Source: Dehalogenimonas sp. W (GTDB taxonomy: Bacteria > Chloroflexota > Dehalococcoidia > Dehalococcoidales > Dehalococcoidaceae). Taken from it: a stretch of 64,000 nt of DNA. Both the position numbers and the translations under genes were made by a program. The notes beneath the pieces were generated by a model. The model did no database searches. It saw nothing but the letters and a program-made list of their open reading frames with translations, and was not told where the DNA came from. Shown here in pieces: positions 9,418 to 17,666 of the stretch. Positions within the stretch are counted from its first letter, which is position 1; each line of letters begins with the position of its first letter. The stretch lies in the NCBI RefSeq assembly GCF_037094495.1, contig NZ_CP146612.1, positions 1,612,001 through 1,676,000 on the forward strand, written 5' to 3'.

Positions 9418-9846
9418 CTATAGACATTTATGAACGCCATTAAATAACGGAAAGCCATGTTCTTTGTTAAAAACTCGAATACTAGATCTAAGTCTTTTAA
9501 TACCCGAAGGGAATGATTGAGCTTTACAACCAAGAGAGTGAATATAATCCTCTATTTGGTAAAACATAAAATCGTATGGTAAAAATGACCCTCGTCGAAC
9601 ATCATTTCGATAGTCGTTAACAAATGACTCAACCTCTTTTATCTCATTTTTCAAATAATCAATGGAGTTTCGGTATCCTTTTAAAGATTCATAAATGTCT
9701 TCTAAGGCTGCTTCAATTTTAAGTTGTTCGGGATGTTTACCTGTTCCCAAACAGATTTTACACGATAATTTCTTTCCTGTATTTGAGACTGTGAATCCAG
9801 CGCCTTCGCAAGCTGTACATTGGTATAACGGATTTGGGGCAGTCAT
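9418..9846 (-). CDS. Hypothetical protein with a DnaJ-type zinc finger
   Basis: A protein of 142 residues beginning MTAPNPLYQCTAC. It has one pair of CxxCxGxG motifs (CTACEGAG and CKICLGTG), as in the DnaJ central zinc finger, followed by a helical region with coiled-coil character (residues 45-85) and a basic C-terminus. There is no J domain. The ATG at 9846 has GGAGGTG directly upstream, so the longer frame to 9969 is not used. It lies in the AT-rich accessory region. Its role is unknown; one possibility is a zinc-finger protein acting alone as a chaperone adaptor. Confidence 0.7.
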   Translation of the reverse strand: MTAPNPLYQCTACEGAGFTVSNTGKKLSCKICLGTGKHPEQLKIEAALEDIYESLKGYRNSIDYLKNEIKEVESFVNDYRNDVRRGSFLPYDFMFYQIEDYIHSLGCKAQSFPSGIKRLRSSIRVFNKEHGFPLFNGVHKCL

Positions 9847-9877
9847 ATCACCTCCAACAACTGTTTTTGGATTTTCG

Positions 9878-10216
9878 CTATTTTTCGGCTCTGATATATA
9901 TATAATTTGGCGCTTCAGCGAAATACTTAAAAAGGGCAGGGCAGAGCCAACCTTCATCTGTTTTCCCAAATTCCCGATACCAGTTGCCCCCGTTTTCTTC
10001 TCTAACCCATTCTAATTTTGCTTGATGTCCCGGAAAAAGATTTGCTGAAAAGAACATTTTGAAGCCTCTTTCAGCATCGGGGATGTCTTTAACCAACTCG
10101 TTTATCATCTTGGGTATACCTGATACAAAAGGTTCTTGCACCAAGCCGACTCTATCGTCATCGAAAACCCAAGTACCATAGTAGAGATAAGGATAGATAA
10201 CCATAATTGAATTCAA
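9878..10216 (-). CDS. Conserved hypothetical protein, DUF6717-like
   Basis: A 112-residue protein with the motifs YYGTWVFDDDRVGLV, EPFVSGIP and GWLCPALFKYFAEAP. I recall these from a widespread family annotated as DUF6717, but no function is known. It has no membrane segment and no signal peptide. A TTG at 10216 with AAGGA 8 nt upstream is the likely start, and an ATG at 10204 is the alternative. It lies between the zinc-finger gene and the paralogous membrane proteins. Confidence 0.65.
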   Translation of the reverse strand: MNSIMVIYPYLYYGTWVFDDDRVGLVQEPFVSGIPKMINELVKDIPDAERGFKMFFSANLFPGHQAKLEWVREENGGNWYREFGKTDEGWLCPALFKYFAEAPNYIYIRAEK

Positions 10217-10232
10217 AATAGAATTCCTTTCT

Positions 10233-10781
10233 CTATTTATTCTTTCTTAATAGATTTATACCACCTGCTATGGTTAACCCAAACCCCAAAATTGATAATC
10301 CTGCCCCGAATCCAATATTGGCGGTATTCCTAGTTGGTACTGATGTCCCATAGTATTTCAATTGTTGCGGTGTGTAATTGTTTGGATTATACGGGGTAGT
10401 TAAACCATAGAAAAACACACCAGTTCCCAATGCCCATATTATCAAACCTAGTATAAATATAATCCCAGCATTTTTTAACCCTTTCGTAGTGGCCCCAAGG
10501 GTCGGGCCTTTTTGTGCCGTCGAGGATGGAAGTGTTGAAACAGCAAGGAGATTTGAAGTGGTCTTCGTTTGTTGTTGTCCACATTTTGGACAATAAACAG
10601 TCTCGGTATCTAATTGACGACCACATTTAACGCAAAAAGTAACACTGTTTTTTATTGAATTCTCTTTGTTTTGCAAATCATTTGAACGATATCCACGAAT
10701 GATACCTAAAATGAATGAAGGTAATACAATCAAAATTGGTATTCCAATTATCAATAATAAGAGAGCCTCTGCGTCAGACAT
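10233..10781 (-). CDS. Zinc-ribbon membrane protein, paralogue A
   Basis: A 182-residue protein in four parts. There is an N-terminal membrane helix (residues 7-28), a zinc ribbon (CVKCGRQ and CPKCGQ, about 50-70), a Ser/Thr-rich linker, and two further membrane helices (about 104-127 and 155-177). The last two flank a conserved loop reading PYNPNNYTPQQLKYYGTS. The C-terminal third is nearly identical to the adjacent gene at 10797-11294, so the two are a tandem duplication. No function is known. The zinc ribbon would face the cytoplasm if the N-terminal helix is oriented out-to-in. Confidence 0.75.
   Translation of the reverse strand: MSDAEALLLLIIGIPILIVLPSFILGIIRGYRSNDLQNKENSIKNSVTFCVKCGRQLDTETVYCPKCGQQQTKTTSNLLAVSTLPSSTAQKGPTLGATTKGLKNAGIIFILGLIIWALGTGVFFYGLTTPYNPNNYTPQQLKYYGTSVPTRNTANIGFGAGLSILGFGLTIAGGINLLRKNK
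10348..10415. repeat. Duplicated DNA block, copy 1 (copy 2 at 10912-10979)
   Basis: A 68-bp stretch encoding the conserved loop of paralogue A matches 10912-10979 of paralogue B, with about 7 differences counted by eye. Most are at third codon positions. The upstream N-terminal coding parts do not match at this level. Confidence 0.8.
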
Positions 10782-10796
10782 ACAATGATTCCTCTT

Positions 10797-11294
10797 CTAT
10801 TTTCTCCTTCTTAATTGACCAATACCGCCCCCGATGGTCAATCCAAAACCTAAAATTGACAATCCTGCTCCGAATCCAATTTCGGAGGTATCCCTCGTTG
10901 TCACTGAAGTTCCATAGTATTTCAATTGTTGTGGTGTGTAATTATTTGGATTGTAGGGAGTAGTCAAACCATGGAAAAATAAACCCGCTCCAATTGCCCA
11001 TATTATTAAACCTATAAAAAAAATACCCCCAGCATTTATATGCCATTGGGTATTTCCAGTTGATTCGGTAGAGGATTTGAAAGGTAGTTCAGAGGCAGAA
11101 GGTGAAATTGGAGCGGCTATTGTTTTCCCACATTTAGGGCAGAATAACATTTCACTTTCCAACTTGTTTTCGCATTCGAAACATACACTAGTCTCCGACT
11201 TTTTGGGGGTGGTTGTTTTTGGGGAATATGTTACGATCCAAATTACCAAAATCGCCGTAAGAATTAAAAGAAATAGAATACTAACATAATCCAA
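10797..11294 (-). CDS. Zinc-ribbon membrane protein, paralogue B
   Basis: A 165-residue paralogue of the preceding gene. It has an N-terminal membrane helix, a zinc ribbon (CFECENK and CPKCGK, residues 38-58), a polar linker, then two helices around the same PYNPNNYTPQQLKYYGTS loop and an ending of the form GGxxxLRRRK. The N-terminal third shares architecture with paralogue A but little sequence. The likely start is TTG at 11294 with AGGAG 7 nt upstream. The 15-nt gap to paralogue A suggests co-transcription. Role unknown. Confidence 0.75.
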   Translation of the reverse strand: MDYVSILFLLILTAILVIWIVTYSPKTTTPKKSETSVCFECENKLESEMLFCPKCGKTIAAPISPSASELPFKSSTESTGNTQWHINAGGIFFIGLIIWAIGAGLFFHGLTTPYNPNNYTPQQLKYYGTSVTTRDTSEIGFGAGLSILGFGLTIGGGIGQLRRRK

Positions 11295-11784
11295 CGTGCC
11301 ACTCCTGTCAATTTATAATATTTCTGAATTGCTGACTTGAAAACGAATCGACCTCGTATACCTTTGCACCATCTCAAGGCTTTTCCATCTTTTTAAATAC
11401 TGGATTGTCATAGAATCTACACCTGTTTTCCTTAAAAGGCAAGCAAAAGTTCTTCATAAGGTACGTGTGTCACAGGGGATTAGTCTGATTTTCTAACCTT
11501 CGAAGAGTTGTCTAAATACCTTGCTAATAAATGCCCCCCTATATTCCCATTTGTTTGTCCATCATGGGAAACTGCCTTTAAGAAACCTACTGTGAGTTCG
11601 CCAAAGACTGTCAGAGGTCCTTTTTAAACTTGGTGCCAAGCGCGATTCTTCTGTTGGAGATTGAAAAGAGCATAATTTAAGCAGTGATCGACTGGACGGC
11701 GCCGATTGAGTTAGCCGACAAGATAAATGGTAAAATCAGCGATATAATGGCCGCTGTCCATATGAATAGTAAAGCCACATGGTC
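11295..11784. other. AT-rich stretch without a supported gene
   Basis: About 490 bp between paralogue B and the next minus-strand gene. The short plus frame at 11684-11866 overlaps the zinc-ribbon gene antisense and lacks a family or ribosome binding site. I see no decayed gene that I can name. Confidence 0.55.
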
Positions 11785-12063
11785 TTACGCCTCCGCTTTA
11801 GGTACTATCCCTAAAAGAACGGCATTAAATATCAGGGTGTTACCGCAGTTGGAGCACACCAACTGAATATGAGGTGTTACCGAACAGCCGCCAAGTATAA
11901 CTTCGGTAGAGCCCATGTTTAATTCAGTAGATACAAAGACGCCGGCATTCCATTTGTCCATCTTACAGATCGGACAGCATTTCTCGCCGACCCATTTTGT
12001 CTCAAGCCAGTCGGAAACAAGCTGTTGTTCAGCCGGTGTTAACCGGCCCTGGTCATCAGGCAT
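11785..12063 (-). CDS. Small zinc-ribbon hypothetical protein
   Basis: A 92-residue protein opening with a helical segment (LTPAEQQLVSDWLETKW), then CPICKMDKW and, about 40 residues later, CSNCGNT with a hydrophobic FNAVLLGI after it. The two CxxC pairs indicate a split zinc ribbon. This layout is seen in many small proteins of unknown function. The ATG at 12063 has GAGAGG 8 nt upstream. It is the last gene of the AT-rich stretch, next to tRNA-Lys. Confidence 0.65.
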   Translation of the reverse strand: MPDDQGRLTPAEQQLVSDWLETKWVGEKCCPICKMDKWNAGVFVSTELNMGSTEVILGGCSVTPHIQLVCSNCGNTLIFNAVLLGIVPKAEA

Positions 12064-12166
12064 ATACAAAGCCTCTCACCAAGTATTACCCTCTGTCGGT
12101 AGAATGTATTTTACAATACAATGTTGAAAAATGCCTCCGGCGAAGAAACCAGGGGAAGGTTGAATA

Positions 12167-12239
<73 letters not shown>

Positions 12240-12257
12240 GCTGGGGACAACCTGACA

Positions 12258-12287
12258 AGCATAGCAAAAATGGGTATGTCAGGGCAA
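12258..12287 (-). promoter_or_regulatory. Promoter of tRNA-Lys(CTT)
   Basis: Minus-strand TTGCCC (12282-12287) and TATGCT (12258-12263) are 18 bp apart, about 18 bp before the mature tRNA. Confidence 0.6.
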
Positions 12288-12288
12288 G

Positions 12289-12942
12289 TTATTCAGACTC
12301 AAGACCACAGGCTGTTTTAGCGATGTCCCAGGAATAATCATAGAGGTGCATGCCCTTGCTGACGGCAACGATTTCCCCGTCTTCCACCCCTATTTCCCCA
12401 GTCATATACTCTTTTAATAATTGAAGGGCGGCCAGATTGGAAGGAAACCCGGCCCAGAGGTCCCAGGAGCGGAAATAGACCACGAAATGCAGTTTGCCGT
12501 AGCGAATACGGGTATCCACACTTCTGAGGCAAGGCGGGTCAGACAGGTAAATAGCCTCAGGATTGCCGACAGTCATAAAGGCCTGGTTGGTGTTGTAACC
12601 GTCTTCTTTATACATTTTAATGACTTCGGTAATCTGGTTTTCCAGATACTGGCCGTAAGTGTATTGCTCGCCTTCGGCACGCTGGCCGGTCATCAGATAC
12701 GGCAGGTAGTGATCCAGGTAGCCCATGGTGGTCGGCGCCGGAACGCCGGGGGGAACGTCAGGGATAATGGGGCGGTTACCGGGGTTTTGGATATGCACCG
12801 TAATCATGTCCAGTTCCCGCCGCTTTTGTCCGGCGTAACTGCCGCGCTCAATGGTATATTCATAGCCGTGCGCCAGAACTTCCCGCAGACAAAGGAACCA
12901 GGCTTCTGACAGGTCCCGGGCAACAACGCTGGACATCCTCAT
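12289..12942 (-). CDS. Thymidylate synthase-like protein, archaeal type
   Basis: A 217-residue member of the thymidylate synthase/dCMP hydroxymethylase family in the short archaeal form. The catalytic cysteine is probably C138 in SDPPCLRSVD. The downstream block KLHFVVYFRSWDLWAGFPSNLAAL corresponds to the substrate-binding RSxD...PxN region of ThyA. Archaeal members of this group are annotated as methylating dUMP to dTMP, though activity has been tested in few. The ATG at 12942 follows AGGGGG. Third gene of a compact minus-strand set with two unknown genes (gaps of 20 and 10 nt). Confidence 0.8.
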   Translation of the reverse strand: MRMSSVVARDLSEAWFLCLREVLAHGYEYTIERGSYAGQKRRELDMITVHIQNPGNRPIIPDVPPGVPAPTTMGYLDHYLPYLMTGQRAEGEQYTYGQYLENQITEVIKMYKEDGYNTNQAFMTVGNPEAIYLSDPPCLRSVDTRIRYGKLHFVVYFRSWDLWAGFPSNLAALQLLKEYMTGEIGVEDGEIVAVSKGMHLYDYSWDIAKTACGLESE

Positions 12943-12962
12943 GACGGCCCCCTGAAGTTTAT

Positions 12963-13670
12963 TTAAAGGGTTTTACGTAAGGCGGCGAAAAAGCGGTCCT
13001 GATATTCTTCAAAGAGATTCCAACGGTCCAATTCGGCTTTTACCACTGACGGGCTGATATCCCCGGCCTGGAGCTGGATGAACATTTCTTCAATCTTTAC
13101 CCGGGCTTCGGTAGGTACACCGCGATGATCAATCCCCAGCAAGCCATGGGCTTTGAGTTCATAAACATTTTGGCTGACGGAATTTTCCGTCAACTGGTAA
13201 ATGAACCTTAAAAGAGAAACATCCCAAAGCTCATCCAGACCGCGGATAATGGCTGCCTTTTTTTCACCCCGGCTGGTGATATCAGCATTGATGCGTTCAG
13301 CAACCGAGGGTAAATTGCCACTCAGGATACTCAGATTGCCGGGTTCATTTTTATAGGTGTAGAGCAGGCCGGGCGCGTTTGGCCCTAAATGAGAAGCAAC
13401 CATGTCAAAATAGCGTCGGGCTTCCTGGCCGAACCCCTCAAGCCTCTGCATGTACATCGGGGTGACCAGTTTGGGTTGTTCCGCCAAAACCCGACCCTCC
13501 CGCAAAACGGTTTCCGGGGTCGCTGTCGGACCTTGCAGTTCGGAGTATACCGGTTCAGTTAAAAGATAGTAGTGGATATTGGTCTGACCGAAGGTGGCCA
13601 GCAACTGTTCCGGCGGCCGGATTACCTGAGTGTGGGCAATGGCCAGGTGAATACGTTCCTGTTCATTCAT
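12963..13670 (-). CDS. Conserved hypothetical protein, thymidylate synthase operon
   Basis: A soluble, mostly helical protein of 235 residues that I do not recognise. It has no cysteine motif, membrane segment or nucleotide-binding loop. The N-terminal part contains YYLLTEPVYSELQG, and the middle has FDMVASHLGPNAPGLLYTY. The C-terminal half (from about residue 140) looks like a winged-helix fold: LWDVSLLRFIYQLTENSVS, then KAHGLLGIDHRG. It lies 20 nt before the thymidylate synthase-like gene, so a linked role is plausible but unproven. No clear ribosome binding site precedes the ATG, which suggests translational coupling to the upstream gene. Confidence 0.65.
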   Translation of the reverse strand: MNEQERIHLAIAHTQVIRPPEQLLATFGQTNIHYYLLTEPVYSELQGPTATPETVLREGRVLAEQPKLVTPMYMQRLEGFGQEARRYFDMVASHLGPNAPGLLYTYKNEPGNLSILSGNLPSVAERINADITSRGEKKAAIIRGLDELWDVSLLRFIYQLTENSVSQNVYELKAHGLLGIDHRGVPTEARVKIEEMFIQLQAGDISPSVVKAELDRWNLFEEYQDRFFAALRKTL

Positions 13671-13680
13671 AGGTAAAATA

Positions 13681-14271
13681 TCAGGCGACCGCGGCCAATT
13701 CCTTTTTTAGCTGATCTATGGAGTTCAGATACTGGCGGTCAAATTGAGTGAGGTTGCGGCGCCATTCTTCCTTAAACTGGGGGTACTGTTCAACGTTGAT
13801 CTGACCCGGGTAATCCACCCCCTGCTGCTCCCGCATGGTCTGCCGGATGCGTTGTTCAAACCGGGTTTTGAATTGCTGGAAGGCCTGTTGTTTCTGTTGT
13901 TCACCCGGGCCGGTGTAGTGTTCAAAAATCTGCTGCAACTGACCGAGCAAGCCGGCGACGGTTTCCTGGTCGTTCTTAATCAGCATCAGCGCGCCCATGA
14001 TTTTATGGGATTTCTCGGCAGCGGCTTCATCCCGCGGCACATCAAGCGCGGCCAGTAGCACCGGCGTCAACCCCAGTTTGACGAAGGCTGCTTCCTCCGG
14101 TTGGTAGGCGGCCAGTTCCTCCTCCAGGTCCAGGTCTTCCGCCAGATACTTATGCGCCAGCTTCTCCCCCAGCGGAACGTATTTCCAGCGCAGACGATCT
14201 TCCGGTGTGATTTCTTCAATTTCCTTAACTTTGTCCAAAGCAATGTCTTTGGCAGAGCGCATAAAATCCAT
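13681..14271 (-). CDS. Conserved hypothetical helical protein
   Basis: A 196-residue protein, charged and helical throughout, with a Gln/Arg-rich coiled-coil-like stretch (residues 115-145). It has no catalytic motif, cysteine cluster or membrane segment, and I do not recognise the family. It begins MDFMRSAKDIALDKV, with MRSAKD at 14262 as an alternative start. First of three closely spaced minus-strand genes ending in the archaeal-type thymidylate synthase. Confidence 0.6.
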   Translation of the reverse strand: MDFMRSAKDIALDKVKEIEEITPEDRLRWKYVPLGEKLAHKYLAEDLDLEEELAAYQPEEAAFVKLGLTPVLLAALDVPRDEAAAEKSHKIMGALMLIKNDQETVAGLLGQLQQIFEHYTGPGEQQKQQAFQQFKTRFEQRIRQTMREQQGVDYPGQINVEQYPQFKEEWRRNLTQFDRQYLNSIDQLKKELAAVA

Positions 14272-14339
14272 TAATCAAGCCCCCGTTGTTGTTGGATAGG
14301 CACATTATACTAGATACGCCGGGTTGCTTAAAGAAAGGT

Positions 14340-14369
14340 CACCGGTCAATAAACCGGTGGTGTTATAAT
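14340..14369 (+). promoter_or_regulatory. Extended -10 promoter with palindromic operator for the nitroreductase
   Basis: CACCGGT (14340-14346) and ACCGGTG (14353-14359) form a perfect inverted repeat with a 6-bp spacer. It occupies the -35 region and abuts TGT-TATAAT (14361-14369), an extended -10 box. The -10 ends 7 nt before the ATG, so the mRNA should be leaderless. Confidence 0.65.
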
Positions 14370-14376
14370 AATCATC

Positions 14377-15003
14377 ATGGACGGTTTAGTAAGGCTGCCC
14401 GGTCCGAAATTGGACAGCGATGTAAGCGTTGAAGCTGCCATCTTTCGCCGGCGTTCAGTACGTCGTTTCCTCAAAGAGGAAATCTCCAAGGAAGCGTTGG
14501 CTCAAATTCTGTGGGCAGCTCAGGGAGTCTTAATTGGGGAACATCGCACGGTGCCGAGCGCCGGAGGCCTTTTCCCTTTGGAAATATGGGTGGTCATCGG
14601 TGCTGACGGAGTTGAGGCGACTGGCTCAGGTATATATCTGTATGTCCCGGCGGAAAACGGGCTGATAAGCCGCAGCCGGGGTGACTTTCGGGCGGCGCTG
14701 GCCGCGGCTGCTTTCGGCCAGCAATCTATTGCTGAGGCACCGGTAAGTTTGATAATTACGGCGGATTATGAACGAACCAAAGCGCGTTACCGGCAACGGG
14801 CTGAAAGATATGTTCATATGGAAGCCGGTCATGCGGCGCAGAATGTGTACCTTCAGGCAACGGCGCTGGGTTTAGGGGCGCTGGCCGTCGGGGCATTTGA
14901 TGACGACGCTGTCAGGGAAATATCAGGGGCGGGCGAGAATCATGCGCCGCTGTATATCATCCCGATCGGCAGTGCGCCGTTAAACCTGCCCGCCGTTTTT
15001 TAA
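14377..15003 (+). CDS. SagB/ThcOx-type nitroreductase-family oxidoreductase
   Basis: A 208-residue FMN-dependent oxidoreductase of the nitroreductase superfamily. FRRRSVRRFLKE near residues 26-37 is the FMN phosphate-binding start, SAGGLFPLEIWVV is typical of the SagB/ThcOx group, and AGHAAQNVYLQATALGLGA marks the conserved helix. The physiological substrate is unknown. The group includes azoline oxidases, but no azole-peptide genes lie nearby, so a general NAD(P)H oxidoreductase is equally likely. The ATG at 14377 is directly behind a strong -10 box. Its 3' end overlaps cimA by 24 bp in convergent orientation. Confidence 0.85.
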   Translation: MDGLVRLPGPKLDSDVSVEAAIFRRRSVRRFLKEEISKEALAQILWAAQGVLIGEHRTVPSAGGLFPLEIWVVIGADGVEATGSGIYLYVPAENGLISRSRGDFRAALAAAAFGQQSIAEAPVSLIITADYERTKARYRQRAERYVHMEAGHAAQNVYLQATALGLGALAVGAFDDDAVREISGAGENHAPLYIIPIGSAPLNLPAVF

Positions 15004-16575
15004 AAGCCAATACTCCAGACTGTCAACAAGGGCTAACCAACTGGCTTCAATAAGGTTGGAAGAGGCGCCGACGGTGTGCCATTCCTCATTACCGTCAGTT
15101 GACTCAATCAACACCCTGACAATAGAACCGGTGCCGGTGCTTTCTTCAAGAATCCGCACCTTAAAGTCTTTAAGATTGACCCTGGCCAGGGTGGGATATG
15201 AGGGCAGGAGGGCTTTTCTTAAGGCCAGGTCCAAGGCGTTTACCGGGCCGTTGCCCTCGGCGGCGGTATGCATAACTTCGCCGTTAACCCGCACTTTAAC
15301 GATGGCTTCACTCATCATCTCTTCATGCGCCAGAGATACCATGGGGGCACGCCGCCGTTTTTCTATCACCACCATGAAGTCAATAAGTTCAAACGGGGGC
15401 TGGTAACCGGTCGCCGCCCGATGAACCAGCAGGTCAAAGGAAGCCTCGGCATTTTCATATTGAAAGCCCAGGCTTTCAAGGTCTTTGACTCTTTGAAGCA
15501 AGGCCTTGACTTCTTTGCCCCGGGCCGGGAGTTCAACCCCGATTTCGGTGGCGCGTTGTACAATGTTGGTTTTACCGGACAGCTCGGAAACCAGCGTCCG
15601 CGGTTTGTTCCCGACCGCCGCCGGGTCTATATGCTGATAAGCAAACTCCCAACGGGCCAGACCTGATACATGGAGTCCCGCTTTGTGTGAAAAGGCACTG
15701 TGGCCGACGTAAGGGAGAAAGGGATCCGGGGCCAGATTAGCCACTTCAGATACAAAATGGGACAATTCGGTGAGGTCAGACAGGTTATTGTCCGGCAAAA
15801 CATCCAAGCCAAATTTTAACTTAAGAGCCGGGATGATGGAACACAGATTAGCGTTGCCGCAACGTTCGCCGTAACCGTTGATGGTGCCCTGGACCTGGAC
15901 GGCGCCCGCCTTGACGGCGGCCAGACTGTTGGCTACGGCCAATTCGGCATCGTTGTGAGCGTGAATACCGACCGGAACATTGACGGCGGAAACGACGGCG
16001 GATACTGCTTCGGCGATTTCGCCGGGTAAGGCGCCGCCGTTGGTGTCGCACAAGACCAGACACTCCGCCCCAGCAGCGGCAGCGGCCTTCAGGACGGCCA
16101 GCGCATAAGCCTGGTCGGCCTTATAACCATCAAAAAAATGCTCGGCATCCAGAAAAACGCGCCGGCCATGAGCTTTCAGAAACTCAATAGAATCCGTCAC
16201 CATGCGGATGTTTTCTTCAAGGGTGGTCGCCAGGACTTTTTCTACCTGAGGCGCTGAGCTTTTACCCACCAGGGTCACTACCGGCGCGCCGGATTCCAAA
16301 AGAGCCTTAAGGGTAACGTCATCTTCCGCGGCTATACCGGCTTTACGGGTACTGCCGAAGGCGACCAGACTGGCATTCTTAAAACCCATTTTAAGGGCTT
16401 GCTGGAAAAATTCATTGTCCTTGGGGTTGGCTCCAGGCCAGCCGCCCTCAATGAAGTGCATGCCGAAATCATCAAGCCGCTGGGCGATATGCAGCTTATC
16501 AGCAACCGAAAACGAGATGCCTTCACGCTGGGCTCCGTCGCGGAGGGTGGTATCATATAATTGTATTTCAGTCAT
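14980..16575 (-). CDS. cimA: (R)-citramalate synthase
   Basis: Condenses pyruvate and acetyl-CoA to (R)-citramalate, the first step of the threonine-independent route to isoleucine. The 531 residues contain the HMGL-like TIM barrel with DTTLRDGAQREG (metal and substrate), GGWPGANPKD, and the GIHAHNDAELAVAN motif, then the C-terminal LeuA-type allosteric domain. DGAQREGISFS and EGGWPG distinguish it from the separate leuA in the same operon. ATG at 16575, 2 nt after the leuB stop. Last gene of the branched-chain operon; leuCD and leuB then carry citramalate to 2-oxobutyrate. Confidence 0.93.
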   Translation of the reverse strand: MTEIQLYDTTLRDGAQREGISFSVADKLHIAQRLDDFGMHFIEGGWPGANPKDNEFFQQALKMGFKNASLVAFGSTRKAGIAAEDDVTLKALLESGAPVVTLVGKSSAPQVEKVLATTLEENIRMVTDSIEFLKAHGRRVFLDAEHFFDGYKADQAYALAVLKAAAAAGAECLVLCDTNGGALPGEIAEAVSAVVSAVNVPVGIHAHNDAELAVANSLAAVKAGAVQVQGTINGYGERCGNANLCSIIPALKLKFGLDVLPDNNLSDLTELSHFVSEVANLAPDPFLPYVGHSAFSHKAGLHVSGLARWEFAYQHIDPAAVGNKPRTLVSELSGKTNIVQRATEIGVELPARGKEVKALLQRVKDLESLGFQYENAEASFDLLVHRAATGYQPPFELIDFMVVIEKRRRAPMVSLAHEEMMSEAIVKVRVNGEVMHTAAEGNGPVNALDLALRKALLPSYPTLARVNLKDFKVRILEESTGTGSIVRVLIESTDGNEEWHTVGASSNLIEASWLALVDSLEYWLLKNGGQV

Positions 16576-16577
16576 GA

Positions 16578-17666
16578 CTAAACCTCGGCGGCGACCAAAT
16601 CCCCCATCTGCCGGGTACCGACCCGGGTATTGCCCGGCGCCATTATATCATCAGTACGGTAGCCCCGTTCCAAAACGGAATTGACGGCAGCCTCTACCGC
16701 CCGGGCTTCAGTTTCCAGGGCCAGTGAGTAGCGTAACATCATGGCCACCGACAGAATAGTGGCCACCGGGTTAGCGATATCCTGGCCGGCGATACTGGGG
16801 GCGCTGCCGTGTATCGGCTCATATAAACCGAAGGTTTTATGTCCGGACACCGGGATGCCGGCTAAACTGGCGGAAGGCAGCATGCCCATGGAACCGGCGA
16901 GTTGCGCCGCTTCATCCGACAAAATATCGCCAAATAGATTTTCCGTAACGATGACGTCAAAAGCCGATGGAGTACGGATGAGCTGCATGGCGCAGGCGTC
17001 CACCAGTGCATGGGTTAAGGTGACGTCGGGATATTCCGCCGATACTTCAATGGCTACCTGTCGCCACAGCCGTGATGATTTTAAGACATTAGCCTTATCC
17101 ACCGATACCAGAACCTTTTTCCGGGCGCGGGCGACTTCAAAACCGGCCCGGACGATCCGGGCAATCTCGTGTTCTGAATACACCATGGTATCAACCGCTT
17201 TTCGGCCGCCGGCGGTAACCCATTCCTTTTTTGGCTTGCCAAAGTAGACGCCGCCGGTAAGTTCCCGAATAAAGATAAAATCAGTACCCCTGATGACATC
17301 CGGCTTAAGAGTGCTGGCATCAACCAGTTGATCAAAAACCTTAACCGGTCTCAGATTGGCGAACAGGCCCAGGCCTTTCCTCAATGCCAGCAAGCCGTCC
17401 TCCGGATGAACCGGCAGTTTAGGATCGTCAAAGCGCGGGTCACCGACCGCGGCGAGTAAAACCGCATGGCTTTTCCTCGCGGTTTTGAGGGTGGCCGCGG
17501 GCAATGCCGAACCGGTCTGGTCAATGGCTATGCCGCCGATCAACTCAGATTTAAATTCAAATTCATGGTGATATTTGGCAGCAACGGCCTGGAGTATTTT
17601 CAAGCCCTCGGCCATCACCTCCGGCCCGATGCCGTCGCCCGAAAGAACTGTTACTCTATATTTCAC
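16578..17666 (-). CDS. leuB: 3-isopropylmalate dehydrogenase
   Basis: NAD-dependent oxidative decarboxylase of leucine synthesis, probably also acting on 3-methylmalate in the citramalate pathway. The 362 residues show the N-terminal [12 protein letters not shown], the catalytic region [38 protein letters not shown] and the NAD-binding [21 protein letters not shown]. The start is GTG at 17666, sharing one base with the leuD stop (TAGTG), so the two are translationally coupled. Confidence 0.96.
   Translation of the reverse strand: MKYRVTVLSGDGIGPEVMAEGLKILQAVAAKYHHEFEFKSELIGGIAIDQTGSALPAATLKTARKSHAVLLAAVGDPRFDDPKLPVHPEDGLLALRKGLGLFANLRPVKVFDQLVDASTLKPDVIRGTDFIFIRELTGGVYFGKPKKEWVTAGGRKAVDTMVYSEHEIARIVRAGFEVARARKKVLVSVDKANVLKSSRLWRQVAIEVSAEYPDVTLTHALVDACAMQLIRTPSAFDVIVTENLFGDILSDEAAQLAGSMGMLPSASLAGIPVSGHKTFGLYEPIHGSAPSIAGQDIANPVATILSVAMMLRYSLALETEARAVEAAVNSVLERGYRTDDIMAPGNTRVGTRQMGDLVAAEV

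Noticed and set aside
10348-10979. Repeats of a CRISPR array
   Set aside because: Only two copies exist, both within coding sequence of paralogous genes and without spacers.
14377-15003. Azole-peptide biosynthesis cluster around the SagB-like gene
   Set aside because: No precursor peptide, YcaO cyclodehydratase or exporter lies nearby.
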